NCBI GenBank assembly: GCA_002483265.1
Contig: DLHO01000027.1
Location: forward strand, 1-64,000
Reading direction: 5' to 3'
DNA from: Flavobacteriales bacterium UBA7666
Lineage (GTDB): Bacteria; Bacteroidota; Bacteroidia; Flavobacteriales_D; Crocinitomicaceae
Length of the DNA: 64,000 nt
The notes beneath the pieces were generated by a model. It did no database searches. It was not told where the DNA came from and saw only the letters and a list, made by a program, of their open reading frames with translations. The translations under genes were made by a program, and so were the position numbers. This document shows, in pieces, positions 1-7,486 of this stretch (the stretch's first letter is position 1; each line of letters opens with the position of its first letter).

Positions 1-58
1 CTTCTAAAAAATAAAATCTGCGTCTTCTGCGAAATCCGCGGGAGATAATATGTGTAGC
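1..58. repeat. Intergenic end with a degenerate short-unit repeat
   Basis: This short stretch lies beyond the metG stop codon. Bases 11-46 contain three imperfect 9-10 bp units built on TCTGCG/TCCGCG and flanked by ATAAA-like sequence. The same layout recurs at 3036-3074 and 44715-44759, so it looks like one copy of an interspersed intergenic repeat. No gene is visible. Confidence 0.45.
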
Positions 59-2116
59 TTACCGAATCTCTCCGCCAGCTTCAAATCCTTTTTCAGGAAT
101 CATAAAGCTCAGCTTTCCCTCTTCGTTTTCAGCCATCAGGATCATTCCCTGAGATTCTACTCCGCGAATTTTACGAGGTGCAAGATTCATCAATACAGCA
201 ACCGTTTTTCCAATTACCTCTTCCGGTGCATAATGTTCTGCTATTCCCGACACGATTGTTCGTGTATCAATTCCGGTGTTTACCGTCAATTGCAACAATT
301 TATCTGCTTTCGGAACACGGATCGCATCCACGATCGTTCCCAAACGAATATCCATCTTCGTGAAATCATCAAACGATGCTTCCTCTTTCTGCGGAGGAAA
401 ATTAGTTGTTGCTACAGGTTGCGAAGCATGAAGGAATTCCACCTCTCTCGCCACAAATTCATCATCGATCTTTTGGAACAAAATACTTGGTGGATTTGTT
501 TGATCTCCGGCCTGCAATAAAATACCACCCGACTGATCCCACGCTTTTGCTTCCGTTCCAACAAATGCACGAATCTTAGCAGCCGTTTCCGGTAAGAATG
601 GATCCAAAACCAAACCTAAGTTAGCCGTGATCTGCAACGCAATATTCATAATTGTTTCAACCCGTTTCGGATCGGTTTTCACCAATTTCCACGGCTCGTT
701 ATCTGCCAAATACTTATTACCTATTCGTGCCAACATCATCGCTTCTGCCTGTGCATCACGCAATTTGTATTGGTAAACCAACGCTGCAATTCGTTGTGGA
801 ATCGCTTTCATGTCATCGAGTACTTGTTGATCCTCTGTCGTCAATTCACCACATGCAGGAACCACTCCTTCGTAATATTTTTGAGTCAGCACCATCGCAC
901 GATTGACAAAATTGCCCAAGATATCAGCCAACTCGTTGTTTACACGTGCTTGATATTCCTTCCAGGTAAATTCTGCATCCTTTGTTTCAGGAGCAATGCA
1001 AGTCAAAGTATATTTCAACTCATCAATCTTCTCCGGGTATCTCTCCAGATATTCATGCAGCCACACCGCCCAGTTACGGGAAGTTGAGAATTTGTCTCCT
1101 TCCAGATTAAGGAACTCGTAAGCCGGTACGTTGTCCGGCAAAATGAAGCCACCGTGATCCTTCAATAAGATTGGGAAAATGATTGCATGGAACACAATGT
1201 TGTCTTTCCCTATAAAATGAACCAGTTTACGCTCTTCATTACACCAGTAATCTTTCCAGTCTTTTCCATTGTCCAAAGCCCATTGCTTGGTAGCAGAAAT
1301 ATATCCGATCGGTGCATCCAACCACACATACAATACTTTTCCATCTGCTCCCGGAAGCGGAACCGGAACTCCCCAATCCAAATCGCGGGTCATTGCACGC
1401 GGGTGCAAACCACCATCGATCCAGGACATACATTGACCAATTACCTGATTTCTCCAGGTTTTCGGATCGTGCTGTTTTTTCCCGTCCAACATTCCTTCTT
1501 TGATCCACGGACGCAGCCATTCTTCGTGGCGATCCATCGGCAGGAACCAGTGAGAAGTACTTCTCAAAACGGGGCTTTTTCCACTCAACGTAGAAACCGG
1601 ATTTTTCAAATCCGTAGGGCTCAAATCCGAGCCGCATTTCTCACATTGATCTCCGTAAGCACTCGGGTTTCCGCAGTTCGGGCACTCTCCTGTAATATAT
1701 CTGTCAGCTAAAAACTGCTGGTATTCCTCGTCGTAATATTGTTCCGTTGTTTCCTCGATGAACTTTCCTTTTGCCTCCAGTACTTTGAAGAAATCCTGAG
1801 CCGTTTCAATATGGATTTGCTCAGAAGTACGGTGGAAAATATCGAACGAAATATTGAATTGTTTGAATGAATCACCAATAATTTTGTTGTATTTGTCTAC
1901 GATCTCGCGAGGTGTAATCCCCTCTTTTTTAGCGCGAAGCGTAATGGCAGCCCCGTGCTCATCCGATCCACAGATGAAAGCAACATCGTGTCCGTTCGAG
2001 CGCAGAAAACGCACAAAAATATCAGCAGGCAGGTAAACACCGGCAACGTGTCCTAAATGAAGGGGTCCGTTCGCATATGGGAGCGCAGCTGTTACAGTAA
2101 ATTTCGATTTATTCAT
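59..2116 (-). CDS. metG: Methionyl-tRNA synthetase with C-terminal tRNA-binding domain
   Basis: This enzyme charges tRNA-Met with methionine in the cytoplasm. The 685-residue protein has the class I signature HLGH at residues 20-23, a zinc knuckle with Cys145, Cys148, Cys158 and Cys161, and a KFSTS version of the KMSKS loop at 342-346. An EMAP-II/Trbp111-like tRNA-binding domain occupies about residues 580-685 and normally aids dimerisation and tRNA capture. Length and order match the long bacterial MetG form. The start is set by the conserved N-terminal TVTAALPYANGP segment, which begins only six residues into the protein. A TAATTTTG box (2121-2128, minus) ends 4 nt before the ATG, so the transcript may be leaderless. 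Confidence 0.97.
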   Translation of the reverse strand: MNKSKFTVTAALPYANGPLHLGHVAGVYLPADIFVRFLRSNGHDVAFICGSDEHGAAITLRAKKEGITPREIVDKYNKIIGDSFKQFNISFDIFHRTSEQIHIETAQDFFKVLEAKGKFIEETTEQYYDEEYQQFLADRYITGECPNCGNPSAYGDQCEKCGSDLSPTDLKNPVSTLSGKSPVLRSTSHWFLPMDRHEEWLRPWIKEGMLDGKKQHDPKTWRNQVIGQCMSWIDGGLHPRAMTRDLDWGVPVPLPGADGKVLYVWLDAPIGYISATKQWALDNGKDWKDYWCNEERKLVHFIGKDNIVFHAIIFPILLKDHGGFILPDNVPAYEFLNLEGDKFSTSRNWAVWLHEYLERYPEKIDELKYTLTCIAPETKDAEFTWKEYQARVNNELADILGNFVNRAMVLTQKYYEGVVPACGELTTEDQQVLDDMKAIPQRIAALVYQYKLRDAQAEAMMLARIGNKYLADNEPWKLVKTDPKRVETIMNIALQITANLGLVLDPFLPETAAKIRAFVGTEAKAWDQSGGILLQAGDQTNPPSILFQKIDDEFVAREVEFLHASQPVATTNFPPQKEEASFDDFTKMDIRLGTIVDAIRVPKADKLLQLTVNTGIDTRTIVSGIAEHYAPEEVIGKTVAVLMNLAPRKIRGVESQGMILMAENEEGKLSFMIPEKGFEAGGEIR

Positions 2117-2120
2117 AGTA

Positions 2121-2128
2121 CAAAATTA
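2121..2128 (-). promoter_or_regulatory. Putative -7 box for metG
   Basis: On the minus strand the sequence TAATTTTG matches the Bacteroidota -7 consensus TAnnTTTG and ends 4 nt before the metG ATG. No -33 TTG is seen at the usual 19-21 nt; the nearest TTTG is 23 nt upstream. If used, the mRNA would begin at or next to the start codon. Confidence 0.45.
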
Positions 2129-2227
2129 GGAAAAAGAGCCGTTGGAAAGTTCAAAGGGAGGAAAGAGTTGAAAAGGTTTAAAAATTATTCTTTGTTTCGC
2201 TATCAAAAAACATATTTTTATCACATC

Positions 2228-2701
2228 ATGACAAAAATTCGCAAAACCTACGAAGAAGAAGCAGAAAAGCTTTCCAGAGCTATAGACATAGCAATTGAAT
2301 CTTACAAAGCACGTCCTCCCTATCAATGGAATAATCATCATATAGAGATAGTAACTTCTCATCTTATTCAAGACAGGTATCATGTTCTTAATCCGGAACC
2401 AAAGTTTAAATCTTTAGCCTCTTTAAAATACGCTATCGAAACAGTATTTACCTATTTTCAAGAAGGAACAGGCCCTACGGTTGAATATTTTTGGAACCGA
2501 ATAAATGAATCAGGCTTAGATTATGAAAGAGTCAATAAACTAGAGAAAATACTAATCCGTGGGAAGATCCGAGGAAGAATTGAATATGATTACGTAACTG
2601 ATATACTTGTTGTTGCTCAGCAAACAAATATGGTTACAAAAGACGAAGCTATAAGATTAAGTGAGTTTCTGAATAATTTTGAAAAGAAGAAGTATAAATA
2701 A
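2228..2701 (+). CDS. Hypothetical protein, 157 aa
   Basis: I do not recognise this protein. It is a soluble, charged, probably mostly helical polypeptide without signal peptide or membrane segment. It opens with a helical TYEEEAEKLSRAIDIAIE stretch and ends in a lysine-rich tail. The reading frame is open further upstream, but the ATG at 2228 is chosen because a TATTTTTA promoter-like box lies 8-15 nt upstream and the upstream extension runs into the metG promoter region. It is divergent from metG and alone. Its AT-rich codon use resembles the accessory genes that follow. Confidence 0.6.
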   Translation: MTKIRKTYEEEAEKLSRAIDIAIESYKARPPYQWNNHHIEIVTSHLIQDRYHVLNPEPKFKSLASLKYAIETVFTYFQEGTGPTVEYFWNRINESGLDYERVNKLEKILIRGKIRGRIEYDYVTDILVVAQQTNMVTKDEAIRLSEFLNNFEKKKYK

Positions 2702-2852
2702 ACCCTCCAAGCTAGCGCGAGTAACCTGTTCCGATTGTTCGAAATCTTGCTCGTGCCTTTTTCTTCAACAGCTTCCCACTTCTGAGAAATAAAACCCCGC
2801 TCTCAAATTCTCAAAAAACTCATCAAAACAGGCAAAGCGAACATCACCCATA

Positions 2853-2896
2853 GATACTGTATGGATAGAGCATAGATAGAGCATGGATACTGTATG
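2853..2896. repeat. Four tandem 11 bp repeats
   Basis: Four consecutive 11-mers are read: GATACTGTATG, GATAGAGCATA, GATAGAGCATG, GATACTGTATG. The outer units are identical to each other and the inner two nearly so. It is a small minisatellite and not a CRISPR, because there are no spacers. No function is evident. Confidence 0.75.
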
Positions 2897-3035
2897 AAAA
2901 GGTTAAGGATTTAACACCCGTTTTTACTCATTTTCACCCTCCTTTCACATCAGCTTTCACTAATTGAAGGTGACTGAGCGGAGCCGAAGTCCCGCACTTG
3001 TAAAAACAACCCATTCTCACAAGTGTAAACATCAA

Positions 3036-3074
3036 ATAAAACCTCCGTGTTCCTCTGTGTACTTCCGTGGGAAA
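3036..3074. repeat. Triple 10 bp interspersed repeat, copy 2
   Basis: After ATAAA come three 10 bp units, ACCTCCGTGT, TCCTCTGTGT and ACTTCCGTGG, followed by GAAA. The same arrangement with the same flanks is found at 44715-44759 and, more weakly, at 11-46, which marks a dispersed intergenic repeat family. Confidence 0.6.
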
Positions 3075-3085
3075 CCAATAAATCG

Positions 3086-3093
3086 TATTTTTA
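3086..3093 (+). promoter_or_regulatory. Promoter-like box of the first SecD-like lipoprotein
   Basis: TATTTTTA is one mismatch from TAnnTTTG. It is followed by TCCCTAAA, exactly as in front of the paralogous gene at 3867, so the 5' leader was duplicated along with the gene or is under shared constraint. No clear -33 element was found. Confidence 0.4.
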
Positions 3094-3110
3094 TCCCTAA
3101 ACAATTCACC

Positions 3111-3815
3111 ATGAAACCATTCACTTTCTTGTTGTTATTGCTTCTATGCTCCTGCGGAAATGAATCTGTTTCTCCTCCTAAGAAAGAGAAAAATCCCGTT
3201 ACCGTCCAGTTCTTCGAAACCTATAGCATAGATGAAATCCGCCACCCATGGCTGGAGGCACGTAAATGGACGGCCGAAAACGATAAGAGAAAGCAGACAG
3301 AACAAATTGGTTTCAAAGGTTTAAAGTCCTATATTTTTGATGATTACATCAATACAATCGGTTTTGTTAAAAAGGAAAATGTTTCTGCAGTCGATTCAAT
3401 CCTTGCTCTTCCCGAAGTTGCAAAACTGTTCCCGAAAGACCTGCATTTCATGTGGTCGCGGAATCAGCAAACCAGCATTCTGGATTCATCCAAAGGATAC
3501 TGCTTGTATGCCGTAAAAATCCCGAAGAACAAAAAAGCACCCGTGGATTCGCATGATGTAAAGGAATCCGTGCCCGCTGAGAATGAGACAACCGGAATGG
3601 TAAACATCCATGTAGAACTAACCAAAAATGGGTCGCGCAAGTTGAAAGCATGGACCAGCAAAAACCTCGATCGTTTTATCGCCATTACATTGGATGGAAA
3701 AGTGGTAGCTTATCCCAAAGTACTGGAAGTCATCACCGAAAAATTAAAGATCGACGAAAATTTTACCATGGAAGATGCCGGAAACATCTCTGATCGAATG
3801 AACGCAGGCAGGTAA
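3111..3815 (+). CDS. Lipoprotein resembling the SecD periplasmic P1 domain (copy 1)
   Basis: This 234-residue protein has a lipoprotein signal peptide ending in LCSC (lipid-modified Cys15). The mature part resembles the first periplasmic domain of Bacteroidota SecD/SecDF: an FFETYSIDEI segment near the N terminus, AVDSILALPEVAKLFPKDL in the middle, and a C-terminal head-like part with FIAITLDGKVVAYPKV, then FTMEDA. In SecD this domain sits between transmembrane segments and helps pull substrates across the membrane. Here all membrane helices are missing and the domain is lipid-anchored instead. The ATG at 3111 is chosen over an open upstream extension because it starts a textbook lipoprotein signal and follows a promoter-like box. 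The gene at 3867 is its paralogue. Binding partner and role are unknown. Confidence 0.72.
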   Translation: MKPFTFLLLLLLCSCGNESVSPPKKEKNPVTVQFFETYSIDEIRHPWLEARKWTAENDKRKQTEQIGFKGLKSYIFDDYINTIGFVKKENVSAVDSILALPEVAKLFPKDLHFMWSRNQQTSILDSSKGYCLYAVKIPKNKKAPVDSHDVKESVPAENETTGMVNIHVELTKNGSRKLKAWTSKNLDRFIAITLDGKVVAYPKVLEVITEKLKIDENFTMEDAGNISDRMNAGR

Positions 3816-3841
3816 ATTCAAACATTCGCAATTAAAAAAAC

Positions 3842-3849
3842 TATTTTTA
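3842..3849 (+). promoter_or_regulatory. Promoter-like box of the second SecD-like lipoprotein
   Basis: TATTTTTA followed by TCCCTAAA repeats the leader of the upstream paralogue at 3086. It lies 17 nt before the ATG at 3867. Independent transcription of each copy is therefore possible. Confidence 0.4.
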
Positions 3850-3866
3850 TCCCTAAATCTTTCAGT

Positions 3867-4586
3867 ATGAAATTCATTCCTTTTCTCTTATTGCTTGCAG
3901 TATTTTCTTGTGGCTCCGGCTCCAAACCCCTCAATCTAAAAAACGTTAGACCCGGAAACCTGCAATTCTTCGAAGTCTATTCGACAAATGAAATTTCTGA
4001 TGATTGGTTAAAAGCTTGCAAAATTTCAGCAGAGATGGATACTTCTGCGCAGCAAGAACAATCTTCCCTGCAGCAAACCAGAGGACTAAGTTCCTACATT
4101 CAAATCCCAATGCCGAACTCCATTGGCTACATAAAAGAAAGTGACATTCCTGCCGTAGATTCGATTCTGGCAAGACCTGAAATTGCAAAACTGTTTCCAA
4201 AAGACCTGAGGTTCATGTGGGATTTTGCTTCCGACGATTTATCGGATCAGGGAATTGGAAAAGTCGTAGCGCTTTATACAGTAAAGGTACCACGTGGAAA
4301 CAAAGCAATCATTGATGGGAGACACATTCAAACAGCAGAAACTGCTATCTCTGAATATACGAAACAACCTGTCATAAGAATCACTATGACTGACAAGGGA
4401 GCAAACGATTGGGAAGTCATGACAACCAAAAACGTTGGTCTTCCAATTGCGATAACAATAGATAATCACGTACTATCCTGCCCGGTGGTAAATGGTGCTA
4501 TTAGCGGCGGGGAAACCGAGATCAGCGGAAACTTCTCCTATGCAGAAGCAGAAGAATTGGCTGCACGGATTCAGTTGGGGAAATAA
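3867..4586 (+). CDS. Lipoprotein resembling the SecD periplasmic P1 domain (copy 2)
   Basis: This 239-residue lipoprotein (signal peptide, lipid-modified Cys15 after VFS) is the tandem paralogue of the preceding gene. Both share an FFE.YS..EI opening, an IG(F/Y) segment, and AVDSILA.PE.AKLFPKDL.FMW. Its C terminus is even closer to SecD: LPIAITIDNHVLSCPVV, then SGGETEISGNFSYAEAEELA, which matches the SecD pattern of a hydrophobic strand, then SGG...ISG.F...EA..LA. The gap between the two genes is 51 bp. Divergence is clear, so the duplication is not recent. I infer a periplasmic or outer-membrane-associated relative of the SecD head that has left the translocase. Whether it still touches Sec is unknown. 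Confidence 0.72.
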   Translation: MKFIPFLLLLAVFSCGSGSKPLNLKNVRPGNLQFFEVYSTNEISDDWLKACKISAEMDTSAQQEQSSLQQTRGLSSYIQIPMPNSIGYIKESDIPAVDSILARPEIAKLFPKDLRFMWDFASDDLSDQGIGKVVALYTVKVPRGNKAIIDGRHIQTAETAISEYTKQPVIRITMTDKGANDWEVMTTKNVGLPIAITIDNHVLSCPVVNGAISGGETEISGNFSYAEAEELAARIQLGK

Positions 4587-4623
4587 ACGGATCATTGGAC
4601 AATGATCCTCCAAAAATTTGAAA

Positions 4624-5187
4624 ATGAAAGCAATCACCTTGATTCTAATAAGTATTATACCATTCATAAGCAATGGCCAAGAATTCAATAAACTAGACGA
4701 GAAAGGAAAAAAAACGGGATATTGGAAACTCTTTTTGGACGAGAATATAAATCCGACAGACAGCATCAATGCTTTTTTTTGGGGTTATGAATTTTATGAT
4801 GAAGGTATAATTGTTTGTAAAAAATTTCCAAAAACAAACTACTATAAAAATTGCAAATTGATTTATAGTGGAGCTTTTTCAGTCAAAGGAAATCCTTTAC
4901 CGCTTGATGGAATTATCAAATGGGTTTACACTTACGATGGAAAGGAAGAAATTCTTATTGAAGACACTTATCAAAAGGGTTTCACCCTCTTCTCAAAGGA
5001 ATACGCTCATGACGAACTGTGGATTTCCATTGATTTTACTAAAAAGTATAAAAACATGGAGGGTAGTTGCTACGTTACAGATTACTTTACCTACTTTATT
5101 ACAACCGATACACGAAAAAAAACAAGTTGTTACTGGCATCGTAAGGCGGGTAATAAATGGAAATCCGTTAAAACCGCCTGTGAATAA
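4624..5187 (+). CDS. Secreted MORN-like protein, 187 aa
   Basis: The protein starts with a cleavable signal peptide (MKAITLILISIIPFISNGQ). It has one clear MORN-type element soon after, DEKGKKTGYWKLF, and weaker beta-strand units later. Such YwqK-like proteins are common in Bacteroidota and their role is poorly known. The ATG at 4624 is preferred over a TTG two codons upstream. It lies 37 bp after the SecD-like lipoprotein and may be cotranscribed with it. Four cysteines in the C-terminal third may form disulphides. Confidence 0.6.
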   Translation: MKAITLILISIIPFISNGQEFNKLDEKGKKTGYWKLFLDENINPTDSINAFFWGYEFYDEGIIVCKKFPKTNYYKNCKLIYSGAFSVKGNPLPLDGIIKWVYTYDGKEEILIEDTYQKGFTLFSKEYAHDELWISIDFTKKYKNMEGSCYVTDYFTYFITTDTRKKTSCYWHRKAGNKWKSVKTACE

Positions 5188-5238
5188 AGTTTACACTTCA
5201 CATTTCAAAAATCGCTAAATTCAATTAAAAACACGAAT

Positions 5239-5694
5239 ATGAAGATTGTTATTGCCATTTTCCTTTTATTCCTGTTTTCAGCTTGCTCAGAAAACAAACC
5301 GGCATTGACCCTAAACGAAAAAAATTACCTGAAAACTCAAGATAGTTTGGTGAAATACAAATCTGATATATTGGCGTTTTCAGGTGAAGACTCAACAGAT
5401 ATTGCTGATTACATGAAACTGGACTATCAAAGCTATCAGGCCAAATACCAACTTTCTGAAAGGGAAATGGATATTACAAGAAGATGGCTTAATGTAAGAT
5501 GTGAAGAAATAAAAGTGTTCAAAGCAATGCAGGAGAATATCTCTCGTTCCAAATTAAATCAATACCATTCTGCAAACTCGAAAGATTCCATAAAAGGAAA
5601 CTATTCATTTGATAAGAATTTGAAACCCGTAAATAGTAAGGAGGATGAAGATGCGGAAGTAAAAGTGCTTATGGACGCATTTGAGGAAAAATAA
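5239..5694 (+). CDS. Putative lipoprotein, 151 aa
   Basis: A lipoprotein signal peptide ends in FSAC (lipid-modified Cys16). The mature part is hydrophilic, predicted helical and acidic at its end (SKEDEDAEVKVLMDAFEEK). I recognise no family. It sits in the run of small secreted genes between 3.1 and 8.5 kb with a 51 bp upstream gap. It is probably anchored in the outer or inner membrane facing the periplasm. Confidence 0.6.
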   Translation: MKIVIAIFLLFLFSACSENKPALTLNEKNYLKTQDSLVKYKSDILAFSGEDSTDIADYMKLDYQSYQAKYQLSEREMDITRRWLNVRCEEIKVFKAMQENISRSKLNQYHSANSKDSIKGNYSFDKNLKPVNSKEDEDAEVKVLMDAFEEK

Positions 5695-5718
5695 AAAGTT
5701 CTAAAATCCAAAAACGAT

Positions 5719-6189
5719 ATGAAACAATTTTTAATCCTATTCAGCGCTTTTCTTTTCATCGTTTCCTGCTCATCAGAATCTTCCAAAACGGAAGTTGGTA
5801 CCGGTGAAATTAGTTTTAATCAGGGTGAGTTTACACAAACCGATGACGGAATCATGACGAAAGAAATTCTGGTTTCTGCAGCACAATTCAGTCCATGTAA
5901 AGAAGTATGGATTAGGGGCAGCAAGTTCGATCTGGTGATTCAAAAAGGTGACACGATCTATTTGTCCACCTCAGATCATTTATTCCGAATACCGGAGAAA
6001 CTCCATGTAGAAAGCACTTTCGCAGAAATTCCACGAAATTTGCGAAAAAACCTCAGTAGAGAACCGGGATGGGGCTACTACATCGAACTTCCATCAGGTT
6101 GGAATCTGGGATTTTGTGAAGGAACAAGCTGCACGGATAGCGAACCAACAGACAGTTCTAAGGTGAAATGGATTTTTAAGAGACACTAA
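5719..6189 (+). CDS. Putative lipoprotein, 156 aa
   Basis: The N terminus is a lipoprotein signal (FLFIVSC, lipid-modified Cys17). The mature protein is predicted beta-rich with three further cysteines (one near FSPCKEVW and two in GFCEGTSCTDSEPTDS) that could pair in the periplasm. No known family is recognised. It follows the previous lipoprotein by 24 bp and precedes the MORN protein by 8 bp, so these genes are probably one transcript. Confidence 0.58.
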   Translation: MKQFLILFSAFLFIVSCSSESSKTEVGTGEISFNQGEFTQTDDGIMTKEILVSAAQFSPCKEVWIRGSKFDLVIQKGDTIYLSTSDHLFRIPEKLHVESTFAEIPRNLRKNLSREPGWGYYIELPSGWNLGFCEGTSCTDSEPTDSSKVKWIFKRH

Positions 6190-6197
6190 TTACAGTT

Positions 6198-7094
6198 ATG
6201 AAAAAACTACTAATCATAATCGCTATAATTGACTTAACAGCTGTATGCTATGGTCAACAAACAGAATTCGTTAAAGACAGCATCATGGATCACTATATGA
6301 AATCCGGATATGCAAGTAAACATTTTCGACCTAACGGTAAATACGACGAAAAAGACACACGAAAGGGATTTTGGAAGGATTATGAGGTCATGAATGACTT
6401 TGAATATGTTTCAATAAAGGGAGAACCAACACAGATCTTTGGTTATTTCTTACTATATGGTGAGGGAGAGTTTGTTGATGGCAAAAGAGTTGGTAAATGG
6501 AAATTTTACGCTTTGGAAGATAAATCTTTCAAAAGGATATTTCAGAAAGAGCAGTTGTTTTCGGACGGAAAAAAAGAAGGTGCTTTCAAATACTTTTATC
6601 CGAACGGAGCAGTAGGCGTTACCGGTAATTATGTTTCAGACAAACTGGAAGGAGAAGTAAAAAGTTATTATGACGATGGAAAATTATATGGAACACGAAC
6701 TTACCAGAATGGTTTGCTTGAGGGACGTCAGATATACTTGCACCCAAATGGAAAAACACTATTGGAACATCATTTTCTTAATGATACGCTAAACGGCGCA
6801 TACCACACTTATTACAAAAACGGAAAATCAGAAGAAATTTTTACTTACAACAAAGGAAAAGAAGACGGAATCTATCAATATTATTATGAAAATGGCCAAT
6901 TATGGATAGAAAAAGAATATAAAAACGGTCTGCTTTTAAATGTGATTGGCAGTTATGATTCGCAAGGGAATCCAAGAGATTACGGTACAATTAAAAACGG
7001 AAATGGGACTGTAAATTATTATACCGAAGAAGGCAAAGTTTACAACACTCAAACTTTCAAAGACGGGGTAAAAATAAAAGAAGAGGAAAAATAA
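6198..7094 (+). CDS. Secreted MORN-repeat (YwqK-like) protein, 298 aa
   Basis: A signal peptide (to about residue 20, AVCYGQ) is followed by a ladder of about six MORN_2-type units of 20-24 residues. Examples are GKRVGKWKFY, GKKEGAFKYFYPNGAVGVTG, GLLEGRQIYLHPNGK, DTLNGAYHTYYKNGK and GKEDGIYQYYYENGQL. Such repeats build an elongated beta-sheet. Databases often label them YwqK antitoxins after one Bacillus protein, but no toxin is adjacent here and export argues against that role. It lies 8 bp after the previous lipoprotein gene and 5 bp before the VOC gene, so it is in a tight operon. Confidence 0.75.
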   Translation: MKKLLIIIAIIDLTAVCYGQQTEFVKDSIMDHYMKSGYASKHFRPNGKYDEKDTRKGFWKDYEVMNDFEYVSIKGEPTQIFGYFLLYGEGEFVDGKRVGKWKFYALEDKSFKRIFQKEQLFSDGKKEGAFKYFYPNGAVGVTGNYVSDKLEGEVKSYYDDGKLYGTRTYQNGLLEGRQIYLHPNGKTLLEHHFLNDTLNGAYHTYYKNGKSEEIFTYNKGKEDGIYQYYYENGQLWIEKEYKNGLLLNVIGSYDSQGNPRDYGTIKNGNGTVNYYTEEGKVYNTQTFKDGVKIKEEEK

Positions 7095-7099
7095 AACTC

Positions 7100-7477
7100 A
7101 TGAACTTAAACCAAATAACTGTTCCCTCTCTCGACATTCCAAAGTCGATTGAATTCTATCAGACACTGGGATTGAAACTAATCGTAAAATCAGATCATTA
7201 TGTGCGGTTCGAATGCCCGGACGGCGCATCAACTTTCTCTGTTCATTTGACTGAACAATTACCAAGCGGTTCAGGAATCTCTGTCTATTTCGAATGTGAA
7301 AACCTAGATGAAACAGTCAACGACCTCATCCAAAAAGGATTGGTGTTTGACGAACTTCCGAAAGATCAATCCTGGCTTTGGCGCGAAGCGTATTTGAAAG
7401 ATCCGGATGGAAATCAGTTGATCCTGTTCTTTGCAGGAGAAAACCGGCTGAATCCGCCCTGGAGAGTTCAATCTTAA
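7100..7477 (+). CDS. VOC (glyoxalase/bleomycin-resistance-like) protein
   Basis: This 125-residue cytoplasmic protein shows the two-module VOC fold: an N-terminal ITVPSLDIPKSIEFYQTLGLK and a C-terminal AYLKDPDGNQLILFF ending, typical of the family. VOC proteins hold a divalent metal and act as isomerases, dioxygenases, thiol transferases or drug-binding proteins. The substrate cannot be deduced here. It is a non-secreted gene inside an otherwise secreted gene run, 5 bp after the MORN protein and 9 bp before the next gene. Confidence 0.8.
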   Translation: MNLNQITVPSLDIPKSIEFYQTLGLKLIVKSDHYVRFECPDGASTFSVHLTEQLPSGSGISVYFECENLDETVNDLIQKGLVFDELPKDQSWLWREAYLKDPDGNQLILFFAGENRLNPPWRVQS

Positions 7478-7486
7478 TTCGTTCTT

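Larger units (their letters stand above)
2702..3110. other. 409 bp intergenic region with tandem and interspersed repeats
   Basis: No gene is supported here. It holds four tandem 11 bp units (2853-2896), a remnant of a common environmental-bacterial repeat (TGAGCGGAGCCGAAGTC, about 2974-2990), a 7 bp inverted repeat CACTTGT/ACAAGTG (2995-3001 and 3019-3025), a triple 10 bp repeat (3036-3074), and a TATTTTTA promoter-like box (3086-3093). This density of repeats suggests a variable, recombination-prone junction. Confidence 0.6.

Noticed and set aside
50..1711. Long open frames on the plus strand opposite metG (up to 174 codons)
   Set aside because: metG is certain on the other strand, and these frames show no family sequence, no signal and no promoter; they follow from its codon use.
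2853..2896. CRISPR array
   Set aside because: Units are directly adjacent 11-mers without spacers, and no cas gene is in the window.
6198..7094. Toxin-antitoxin module based on the YwqK-like label
   Set aside because: The protein is exported and has no neighbouring toxin; the label comes from family naming rather than function.
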